Source: an uncultured Bacilli bacterium
GTDB lineage: Bacteria; Bacillota_I; Bacilli_A; RF39; UBA660
Assembly (NCBI GenBank): GCA_934130485.1
Contig: CAKOYE010000043.1
Location: 1-7,574, forward strand
Reading direction: 5' to 3'
DNA: 7,574 nucleotides
The notes under the pieces: generated by a model
Told to the model about the DNA's origin: nothing
The model's input: the letters and a program-made list of their open reading frames with translations, nothing else
Databases searched by the model: none
Shown here: positions 1 to 6,251 of the stretch, in pieces
Position numbering within the stretch: position 1 is the first letter of the stretch
Layout of the letters: each line of letters begins with the position of its first letter
Translations under genes and position numbers: made by a program

Positions 1-53
1 AATTATAAAATTATTTAATTTATTATTTAAAAATTTTATAGAAAAATTTTTAG

Positions 54-73
54 AATAGACTTTTAAGTCTATT
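54..73. repeat. Perfect 9-bp inverted repeat overlapping a promoter
   Basis: Positions 54-62 (AATAGACTT) are the exact reverse complement of 65-73 (AAGTCTATT), with two T's between. As RNA this could form about 8 to 10 base pairs with a TTTA loop, and a short T-run (72-76) follows. It is therefore either a weak intrinsic terminator for a gene upstream of the window or a dyad operator, since it covers the -35 element and most of the spacer of the next promoter. The tail is short and soon interrupted by GC, so the terminator reading is uncertain. Positions 1-53 show only AT-rich sequence with no recognisable gene end. Confidence 0.6.
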
Positions 74-84
74 TTTGCTATAAT
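56..84 (+). promoter_or_regulatory. Promoter of the membrane-anchored protein gene
   Basis: The -10 is a perfect TATAAT at 79-84, preceded by TG at 76-77 (extended -10). A -35-like TAGACT lies at 56-61, a 4 of 6 match to TTGACA, with a 17-base spacer. Transcription would start near 91, leaving a leader of under 20 bases before the ATG at 108. The start is supported by GGAG at 97-100, seven bases upstream. Confidence 0.65.
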
Positions 85-107
85 TTAGATGATATTGGAG
101 TGATTAT

Positions 108-803
108 ATGAGAGATTATTTTTTAGAAACTTGGACTGGTTTTATATGGCCACTACTTACTGTTGCTATTCCTGTATATGCTACTATATTTACAGTAAAT
201 AATCGTATTAAAAATGAAAATAGAGAAAATCATAAACCTTATTTAGCATTAAAGAAAGTTTCCGATTGTGATTCAATTGATAAATATAGATATTATTTAA
301 TTTTGCTTGGCAGAAATTATTTAAATACTAATGGTGATATTGATTTAAATAGTATTAACTTAAAAGAAAATGAAAATGAAAAAGATATTGCAGTTAATCT
401 TTTAATTGAAAACATTGGATATGGTGTTGCTACTAATATAAGATTTTATAATTTATTAACTGGTAAGCCTATTGATGGAACACAGGAAAATAGTGAAAAT
501 AGAAATCAAAAACTTTTTACTACTTTTGATATAGCAGCAAATTATGAAAAACAAGTTCAAGCTAGAATTATTAGTTCAATTATAAATGATAACAATATTG
601 CAATCGAGGATCATAATAGAATTTTATGTATTTACAAAGATTTAAATAATAATATATATAATTTCATTATAAGTATCAATATTAAAAGTACTGGTCACTA
701 TGACTTCTTTTCTTACCAACCATCAAGTAAAAGTTATAAGAAATGGTTGCTAGAAAATAAAAAACAGTATAAACAAATTTTAAAAAATTATAAAGAACTA
801 TAA
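108..803 (+). CDS. Unrecognised protein with one N-terminal membrane anchor
   Basis: This 231-residue protein is not assigned to a named family. Residues 12-31 form one hydrophobic segment (GFIWPLLTVAIPVYATIFTV), followed by a basic stretch with R33, K35 and R39. By the positive-inside rule, the short N-terminus would lie outside and the remaining 200 residues in the cytoplasm. Residues 95-113 (IAVNLLIENIGYGVATNIRF region) resemble the 'I-x-N-x-G-x-G-x-A-x-N-I' strand pattern seen in many small membrane-anchored bacterial proteins with a beta-sandwich-like domain; this is pattern recognition, not a database result. The C-terminus from about residue 208 is Lys-rich and probably helical. No catalytic motif or cleavable signal peptide is evident. 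The ATG has a good SD (GGAG, 97-100) and its own promoter. It lies 81 bases upstream of typA without an obvious terminator, so some read-through into typA is possible. The function is unknown. Confidence 0.8.
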   Translation: MRDYFLETWTGFIWPLLTVAIPVYATIFTVNNRIKNENRENHKPYLALKKVSDCDSIDKYRYYLILLGRNYLNTNGDIDLNSINLKENENEKDIAVNLLIENIGYGVATNIRFYNLLTGKPIDGTQENSENRNQKLFTTFDIAANYEKQVQARIISSIINDNNIAIEDHNRILCIYKDLNNNIYNFIISINIKSTGHYDFFSYQPSSKSYKKWLLENKKQYKQILKNYKEL

Positions 804-828
804 ATTTTATTTGTTAATGAAAAAAATA

Positions 829-858
829 TTTACTTTATTATATTTATTATGATATAAT
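829..858 (+). promoter_or_regulatory. Promoter of typA
   Basis: A perfect TATAAT at 853-858 has an upstream TG at 850-851 (extended -10). The -35-like TTTACT at 829-834 matches TTGACA at 4 of 6 positions, with an 18-base spacer. The predicted start near 865 gives a leader of about 20 bases containing the SD GAGGAAG at 871-877. The block containing this -35 (826-836) recurs exactly at the promoter downstream of typA. Confidence 0.7.
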
Positions 859-884
859 ACTCCAGTCAAAGAGGAAGTGTATTT

Positions 885-2690
885 ATGGAAATAAGAAATA
901 TTGCGATTATAGCGCATGTTGACCACGGAAAAACAACATTAGTTGATAAACTATTACAAATGTCTGGAACTTTTAGAGCAAATGAAGAAGTTCAAGAAAG
1001 AGTAATGGATTCAAATGATATTGAACGTGAACGTGGTATTACAATTTTAGCAAAAACTACTGCTATTGATTATAAAGGAACTCGTATTAACATATTAGAT
1101 ACACCAGGACATGCTGATTTTGGTGGAGAAGTAGAACGTATAATGAATATGGTTGATGGTGTTTTATTAATTGTTGATGCTTATGAGGGTACTATGCCTC
1201 AAACAAGATTTGTTTTGAAGAAGGCATTAGAAGCAGGAGTTGTTCCTATTTTAGTTGTTAACAAAATCGATAAACCAACTGCAAGACCAAAGGAAGTAGT
1301 AGAAGAAGTATATGATTTATTTATTGAGCTTGGTGCTGATTTAGAACAATTAGAATTCCCAATTATTTATGCATCAGGACTTGCTGGCACATCAAGTTTC
1401 GATCCTGATGTTACAACACAAAAACCTACTATGGATCCCATTTTAGATACAGTTGTTAATTATATTCCTGCACCTAAAGTAAGTAGCGGAACACTTCAAT
1501 TTCAACCTGCATTATTAGATTATAATGATTTCGTAGGTAGAATTGGTATAGGTTTAATTAAAAGAGGAACTATGAAGGTTAATTCAATGGTTTCGTGTGT
1601 TCGTTTAGATGGATCAATTAAACAGTTTAGAATTCAAAAAATGTTTGGTTTTTTAGGATTAAAACGAATTGAAATAGAAGAAGCACATGCCGGTGATATA
1701 GTTGCGATTGCAGGTTTACCTGATATTTCAGTAGGTGAAACTGTATGTGAAATAGGAAGTGAAGAAGCCCTACCAATTTTAAGAATTGATGAACCTACAT
1801 TACAGATGAAATTTGGTGTTAATTCTAGTCCATTTAGTGGAAAAGATGGTAAATTTTTAACTGCTCGTAAAATTGAAGAACGTTTATTTAAGGAAACTGA
1901 AAAAGATGTAAGTTTACGTGTTGTACCTAGTGAAAATGAATCTTGGATTGTATCTGGTCGTGGTGAATTGCATTTAGGAATTTTAATCGAAAATATGCGT
2001 CGTGAAGGATTTGAACTTCAAGTTTCTAAACCTGAAGTAATTATAAAAGAAATTGATGGAGTTAAATGTGAACCTTTTGAAGAATTACAAATCGAATGTC
2101 CTGAAGAAAGTGTTGGAAACGTAATCGAAAAATTAGGAGTTCGTGGCGCAATTATGGAAAATATGACAAACTATAATGGTTTAGTTAGACTTTTATATAC
2201 AATACCATCACGTGGATTAATTGGTTTTACAACTGATTTTATGACTATGACAAAAGGATATGGTATTATTAACCATACATTTAAAGAATATAGACCTTTT
2301 GAATCTGTTGATATTGGTGAACGTAGTTTAGGTGTTTTAGTATCAATGGAAAATGGAAAATCAACTGCTTATGCTTTAGGTCAATTAGAAGACCGCGGTA
2401 TTATGTTTGTTGAACCAGGTGAAGATATATATGAAGGTATGATTGTTGGCGAACATACAAGAGATAACGATTTAGCAGTTAATGTTGTAAAGGGTAAAAA
2501 TTTAACAAATACAAGAAGTGCTGGTAAAGATCATACTGTTGTTTTAAAACGTCCTCGTGTAATTACTTTAGAATATGCACTTGATTACATTAATTCTGAT
2601 GAATTAGTTGAAGTTACTCCAAATCATATAAGACTTAGAAAAAAAATATTAAATACTAATGAGAGAAAAAAGTTCGATAGTAGAAAATAG
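885..2690 (+). CDS. typA: Translational GTPase TypA/BipA
   Basis: TypA/BipA is a ribosome-binding GTPase related to EF-G and LepA. In other bacteria it helps large-subunit assembly and growth in the cold or under stress. All G motifs are visible: P-loop AHVDHGKT (residues 10-17), switch I RERGIT (48-53), DTPGH (72-76, with H76 as the equivalent of the catalytic His), NKID (126-129), and a G5-like ASGLAG (162-167). After the GTPase domain come the beta-barrel domain II (about 200-290), two EF-G-like domains (including SGRGELHLGILIENMRREG around 357-375 and SRGLIGFTTDFMT around 443-455), and the TypA-specific C-terminus ending in the basic RLRKKILNTNERKK segment. The length of 601 residues is typical, so the gene appears intact. 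The ATG at 885 follows SD GAGGAAG (871-877). Arg codons are often CGT, unlike the neighbouring unrecognised genes, which fits a better-expressed housekeeping gene. It appears to be transcribed alone, with its own promoter and a strong terminator. Confidence 0.98.
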   Translation: MEIRNIAIIAHVDHGKTTLVDKLLQMSGTFRANEEVQERVMDSNDIERERGITILAKTTAIDYKGTRINILDTPGHADFGGEVERIMNMVDGVLLIVDAYEGTMPQTRFVLKKALEAGVVPILVVNKIDKPTARPKEVVEEVYDLFIELGADLEQLEFPIIYASGLAGTSSFDPDVTTQKPTMDPILDTVVNYIPAPKVSSGTLQFQPALLDYNDFVGRIGIGLIKRGTMKVNSMVSCVRLDGSIKQFRIQKMFGFLGLKRIEIEEAHAGDIVAIAGLPDISVGETVCEIGSEEALPILRIDEPTLQMKFGVNSSPFSGKDGKFLTARKIEERLFKETEKDVSLRVVPSENESWIVSGRGELHLGILIENMRREGFELQVSKPEVIIKEIDGVKCEPFEELQIECPEESVGNVIEKLGVRGAIMENMTNYNGLVRLLYTIPSRGLIGFTTDFMTMTKGYGIINHTFKEYRPFESVDIGERSLGVLVSMENGKSTAYALGQLEDRGIMFVEPGEDIYEGMIVGEHTRDNDLAVNVVKGKNLTNTRSAGKDHTVVLKRPRVITLEYALDYINSDELVEVTPNHIRLRKKILNTNERKKFDSRK

Positions 2691-2718
2691 AAAGGTATAT
2701 TTACTTTTCTATTTTTTT
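2684..2718 (+). terminator. Intrinsic terminator of typA
   Basis: Positions 2684-2695 pair with 2704-2715 as a 12-bp stem containing one G-U pair and two G-C pairs, with the eight-base loop TATATTTA (2696-2703). A seven-T run at 2712-2718 follows, partly within the stem. The left arm includes the typA stop codon (TAG, 2688-2690), so the terminator begins inside the gene. The right arm and loop also carry the -35 of the next promoter. Confidence 0.8.
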
Positions 2719-2728
2719 AGTCTATAAT
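2700..2728 (+). promoter_or_regulatory. Promoter of the three-gene operon
   Basis: The -10 is a perfect TATAAT at 2723-2728. The -35-like TTTACT at 2700-2705 is 17 bases upstream and is identical to the typA -35. The start would be near 2735, and the leader carries SD AGGAGTG at 2748-2754. This promoter sits in the loop, right arm and T-tract of the typA terminator. No further promoter was seen before the downstream two genes. Confidence 0.65.
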
Positions 2729-2758
2729 ATTTGGTTAATAAGTTGTTAGGAGTGTTTT

Positions 2759-3778
2759 ATGGGAGAAATGCAAGTATTTATTGAGTATTTAATTAGTTTA
2801 TTCAATAGTTTAATTGATGAAGCAATAACTTTGGAGTATGATTTAGATGATACAAGTGATTATATAAGTGATTATATGTTAGATGATAGTAAGAATTTTT
2901 TTGAATTTAATAAAAATTATATAAATTGCGAAAAATATAACAATATTGACAAAAAAATTTGTATGGGAAATTTAATGTTGTCTACATATTTTATGCTTGA
3001 TTTTTATAATAATTGTTATAATAACTCTGATTTTGATTTAATGTATTTCACAAATGATTGTAATTTAGACTTGTTTTCTTTTAATGATATTCTAAACTCT
3101 GTAGATAAAGAAGAAATTGTTTTTAATTTATCTGAATTATTTACAGCATATTTAAATTTAACTGATGCTCGTAGAAAAAGAATTGTTCAGTTTTTAAGTA
3201 ATAGTGATATTTTTTTAGGATATTGTGCAAAAAATGAATACTTATTAGCTTTATTTTGCAGGGATTATGATTTGAAAATTTCTAATGAAGCATATTTAGT
3301 TGATGATGTTATTCAAATATATGATAAATTATCTTCAAAACAAGATTATACTGCTTGTGAAAATTTTGATGATGTTGAAAGATTGTTATATACTGACTAT
3401 GATGGTTTTAATAATGTTAAAAAAAATCTAATTATTACTTCTTTAGTAAATGATTTAAGACATAATAAAAAAAATTATTATATAAAACATATTTTTAGTA
3501 TAATTCTTAAAAATGTATATTCTGAAATTTTTTATAAAAAAAATTTATATAATCTTGATTTAAATCAAGATGACCAAAAATTATTAAAACTTATTGATAA
3601 TAAAAAAGATTTTGAAGAGATTTTTGATATGTTTATAAATAATGAAAAATTTTCTACGTATCTAATTTCTAACTTTTATTCGAATAATTATGATAAAAAT
3701 ATGATTGATTTTGATGAAAATGAAAGACTATATAAAGAGTATAATCTTGATGAGAAAATTAAAAAATATTATATGTGA
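2759..3778 (+). CDS. Unrecognised acidic protein, first gene of the operon
   Basis: This 339-residue protein matches no family I recognise. It has no signal peptide or clear membrane segment. It is rich in Asp, Asn, Tyr, Phe and Leu, contains several scattered cysteines, and is probably a cytoplasmic, mostly helical protein. Its N-terminal part is strongly acidic (residues 25-43), with the four-residue units LDDT-SDYI-SDYM-LDDS encoded by a short tandem DNA repeat. The one notable basic cluster is ARRKRIV in the middle. FINNEK at residues 292-297, followed by a YLI stretch, recurs in the next gene's product. The ATG is chosen because AGGAG (2748-2752) sits six bases upstream; an in-frame ATG at 2768 is spaced less well. 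The gene ends in TGA, 11 bases before the next start, so the two are almost certainly cotranscribed and possibly translationally coupled. The low GC matches the surroundings, so there is no clear sign of recent transfer. Confidence 0.8.
   Translation: MGEMQVFIEYLISLFNSLIDEAITLEYDLDDTSDYISDYMLDDSKNFFEFNKNYINCEKYNNIDKKICMGNLMLSTYFMLDFYNNCYNNSDFDLMYFTNDCNLDLFSFNDILNSVDKEEIVFNLSELFTAYLNLTDARRKRIVQFLSNSDIFLGYCAKNEYLLALFCRDYDLKISNEAYLVDDVIQIYDKLSSKQDYTACENFDDVERLLYTDYDGFNNVKKNLIITSLVNDLRHNKKNYYIKHIFSIILKNVYSEIFYKKNLYNLDLNQDDQKLLKLIDNKKDFEEIFDMFINNEKFSTYLISNFYSNNYDKNMIDFDENERLYKEYNLDEKIKKYYM
2843..2888 (+). repeat. Nested tandem repeat within the first operon gene
   Basis: The 12-mer AAGTGATTATAT occurs twice back to back, at 2854-2865 and 2866-2877. 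It is flanked on both sides by identical 10-mers TTAGATGATA (2843-2852 and 2879-2888). The unit length is a multiple of three, so the frame is kept and the protein reads LDDT, SDYI, SDYM, LDDS. This looks like an in-frame slippage duplication. Confidence 0.75.
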
Positions 3779-3782
3779 GGGG
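3777..3782 (+). promoter_or_regulatory. Ribosome binding site overlapping the upstream stop codon
   Basis: GAGGGG at 3777-3782 overlaps the last two bases of the preceding gene's TGA stop (3776-3778) and sits seven bases before the ATG at 3790. It decides the start of the second operon gene. A possible GTG start at 3775 would lie at or within this SD and lack one of its own. A ribosome terminating on the upstream gene would stand directly on this site. Confidence 0.75.
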
Positions 3783-3789
3783 TGCATTT

Positions 3790-4629
3790 ATGAACAAAAA
3801 AATTATTAAAATGGTAATATTACAAGAAAAAATTGACGAGTTATTTTTAACAGATATTATTCCAAACAATTCAAGAGGCGAATTGGTTGAAAAAATTAAA
3901 TCTTCATCATATTTTGATGAAGATTTAATGGATATATTATTTGCAACTTATTTTGTAAGAAATGTACATACTAATAAAAATTCGGTAGTAAATTTTATAG
4001 AAGATTTTTCTTCAAATAAAGATGTTTTATATAATTGTTTTTTAAACAATAAAGGATTTGCTAATGAAATATCATATAATTTTATGCATACTTACGAAAA
4101 TAGTACATATATATGTGATTATTATAATGAATGTAGTGAATTTGAAAAAAAGACTGTTAATCGATTATCACCAATTTTTTTGTATAAATCATTTGATTTT
4201 TTGTCAAATTTTTCTAGATTTACTTTGTCTAAAATTTTTAGTGTTATACCAAATGAAGAATTTGGTTTTCAGGATAATAATGATGTTTTGTTTATAAATA
4301 ATGAAAAGGTTTTAAAATCATATTTAATAGGTGATGCATATACTTATATGAATTTAAATAATAGTGGTGATTTTAATAATCATATTTACCATATTGAGCA
4401 GAAATCTAATGATATTAATAATTTATATAACTCATTAAATGGAGAGGTTTTATATTATTATTTAATGCTTTCTGTTGATTTATTTACTAAACATTCTTTA
4501 TATTCTGATTTATATAAAGAATGTTCGAAAATTAATAAAAATTATTTGAATACATTAAAAAATTTAAATCCATATTATATTTTAGATGAAATAGATGATT
4601 ATAATCAAAAAAAATATTTAATTAAATAG
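3790..4629 (+). CDS. Unrecognised protein, second gene of the operon
   Basis: This 279-residue protein, read from the SD-supported ATG, is not assigned to a known family. It has no signal peptide or convincing membrane helix. The stretch around residues 120-150 (LSPIFLYKSFDFLSNFSRF and on) is hydrophobic but broken by Lys, Asp and Arg. Composition is like the preceding gene product: rich in Asn, Asp, Tyr, Phe and Leu, with scattered Cys, and probably helical and cytoplasmic. FINNEK at residues 168-173, followed by a YLI stretch, matches residues 292-297 of the upstream protein, and the underlying 19 bases are identical. This may be a shared repeat module or chance in biased sequence. The stop lies 14 bases before the ABC-F start. 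The operon position suggests a role linked to the neighbouring ABC-F protein, but nothing in the sequence shows what it does. A frame-shifted open stretch inside it (4058-4297) is treated as a shadow. Confidence 0.8.
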   Translation: MNKKIIKMVILQEKIDELFLTDIIPNNSRGELVEKIKSSSYFDEDLMDILFATYFVRNVHTNKNSVVNFIEDFSSNKDVLYNCFLNNKGFANEISYNFMHTYENSTYICDYYNECSEFEKKTVNRLSPIFLYKSFDFLSNFSRFTLSKIFSVIPNEEFGFQDNNDVLFINNEKVLKSYLIGDAYTYMNLNNSGDFNNHIYHIEQKSNDINNLYNSLNGEVLYYYLMLSVDLFTKHSLYSDLYKECSKINKNYLNTLKNLNPYYILDEIDDYNQKKYLIK

Positions 4630-4643
4630 AAGGTTGTGTTGTT

Positions 4644-6251
4644 ATGCGAGGGGTTGAATTAAATTTAAGCTTTGGTGTAAATATTATTTATAAAAATGCT
4701 AATTTTTCGTTAAATAATAATGATAAAGTTGGGATTGTAGGTGTAAATGGAGCTGGTAAATCAACTCTTTTTCATGTTATTTTAGGTGATATTAAATTAG
4801 ATAGTGGGAAAATTATTTTAGAAAAAAAGGATTCTATAGGTTATTTACCCCAGGAAATTATTGTTCCAAATGATATTACTGTATTAGATTATTTATTAAG
4901 TGCTAGACCAATATCAAAATTGGAAAAAAAACTAAAAAAACTATATGATGATGTTTCGGTTGCTTCTATAAATGAACAAGATAAAATACTTAAAAAAATT
5001 GCTAATGTACAGGAAATGTTGGATTATTATGATGTATATAATGCAGAAAATATTTTGTTTGAAATAATTGAAAATATGCATATTGATTATAATTTATTAG
5101 ATTTAAAGATGAATGATTTATCTGGTGGTCAAAAATCAAAAATTGCTTTTGCTCATCTTTTATATTCTAAATCATCCATATTTTTATTAGATGAGCCTAC
5201 AAATCATTTAGATGTTGAAACTAGGGAATATGTTACTAATTATTTAAAAAAGTATAAGGGGACTATACTTGTAATATCTCATGATATTGATTTTTTAAAT
5301 AGTATTACTAACAAAATTATGTATATTGATAAAGCAAATAAAAATATTCAAATTTTTAATGGTGATTATAATACTTTTATCAAAAAATATGAATTTCAAA
5401 AAGAAAATAAGGAACGACTAATTGCTCAAGAATTAAAAGAGCAACAAAAGTTAAGAGATATAGTTTTATTATATAGTAATTCTTCTGGTAAAAGAAAAAA
5501 AATGGCACAAAGTAGAGAAAAATTACTTAATAAAAAAATGCAAAATAATATTGAACGTGATAAGGAATATAAAACCATTAAGATGAAAATTAAGCCTGCT
5601 AGAGATGGTTCAAAGATTCCATTAACTTTAAATAATGTAGATTTTGGTTATGATAAATTACTTATAAAAAATTTATCGTTTGTAATAAATAATCACGAAA
5701 GATTTTTAATTGTTGGTGAAAATGGTGTTGGAAAAACTACTTTATTAAAACTTATAATGGGAATTTTGGAAATACAAAATGGATCTATAAGTTATGGTAG
5801 TAAAACTGATATTGCTTATTATGCTCAAGAGCAAGAATTATTAGATTTAAATAAAACTGTTTTAGAAAATATTGATTCAAAAGAGTATAGTATTAATGAA
5901 CTTAGGAGTTTATTGGGAAGTTTTCTTTTTTATGGTGATGATGCTTTTAAACTTGTTAATGTTTTGTCTCCAGGAGAAAAAGCTAGATTATCATTACTTA
6001 AAATAATGTTAAAAAAAGCAAATTTATTGTTACTAGATGAACCAACTAATCATTTAGATCCAGAGACTCAAAAAATAATCGGACAAAATTTTGCCGATTA
6101 TGAAGGTACAATTATTTTGGTTAGTCATAACAAACATTTTGTTAATCAAATAGGAATTGATAGAATGTTAATATTACCAAGTGGGAAAATAACAAATTAT
6201 AGTGATGAATTATTGGATTATTATTATAATATTAATAATAAGAATTGTTAA
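4644..6251 (+). CDS. ABC-F family twin-ATPase protein
   Basis: This 535-residue protein has two ATP-binding domains in one chain and no membrane domain, the mark of ABC-F proteins, which mostly bind the ribosomal E site and act in translation or ribosome-targeting antibiotic protection. Domain 1 has Walker A GVNGAGKST (33-41), Q-loop Q70, signature LSGGQ (159-163), Walker B LLDEPTNHLD (181-190, catalytic E184) and H213. Domain 2 has Walker A GENGVGKTT (358-366), Q395, signature LSPGEKAR (441-448), Walker B LLLLDEPTNHLD (461-472, E466) and H495. Both sites therefore look active. Residues about 88-135 form a short charged arm insert. The 245-325 linker is Lys/Glu/Arg-rich and helical, with KMAQSREKLL near 286-295. 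The linker recalls the YdiF/YheS-type housekeeping groups more than known resistance types, but subgroup assignment is uncertain. SD GAAGG (4629-4633) overlaps the last base of the previous stop and is ten bases from the ATG. It is probably the last gene of the operon, and its 3' end overlaps ddl on the other strand. Confidence 0.95.
   Translation: MRGVELNLSFGVNIIYKNANFSLNNNDKVGIVGVNGAGKSTLFHVILGDIKLDSGKIILEKKDSIGYLPQEIIVPNDITVLDYLLSARPISKLEKKLKKLYDDVSVASINEQDKILKKIANVQEMLDYYDVYNAENILFEIIENMHIDYNLLDLKMNDLSGGQKSKIAFAHLLYSKSSIFLLDEPTNHLDVETREYVTNYLKKYKGTILVISHDIDFLNSITNKIMYIDKANKNIQIFNGDYNTFIKKYEFQKENKERLIAQELKEQQKLRDIVLLYSNSSGKRKKMAQSREKLLNKKMQNNIERDKEYKTIKMKIKPARDGSKIPLTLNNVDFGYDKLLIKNLSFVINNHERFLIVGENGVGKTTLLKLIMGILEIQNGSISYGSKTDIAYYAQEQELLDLNKTVLENIDSKEYSINELRSLLGSFLFYGDDAFKLVNVLSPGEKARLSLLKIMLKKANLLLLDEPTNHLDPETQKIIGQNFADYEGTIILVSHNKHFVNQIGIDRMLILPSGKITNYSDELLDYYYNINNKNC

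Noticed and set aside
804..828. Terminator after the membrane-anchored protein gene
   Set aside because: Only A- and T-runs were seen, with no stable stem.
3775..3789. Longer start (GTG at 3775) for the second operon gene
   Set aside because: The extra codons contain the SD GAGGGG itself, and the ATG at 3790 is ideally spaced from it.
4058..4297. Open frame of 79 codons inside the second operon gene
   Set aside because: It begins with TTG, has no properly spaced ribosome binding site, and lies wholly within a longer frame with a good SD and operon spacing; its hydrophobic look comes from AT-rich frame-shifted codons.
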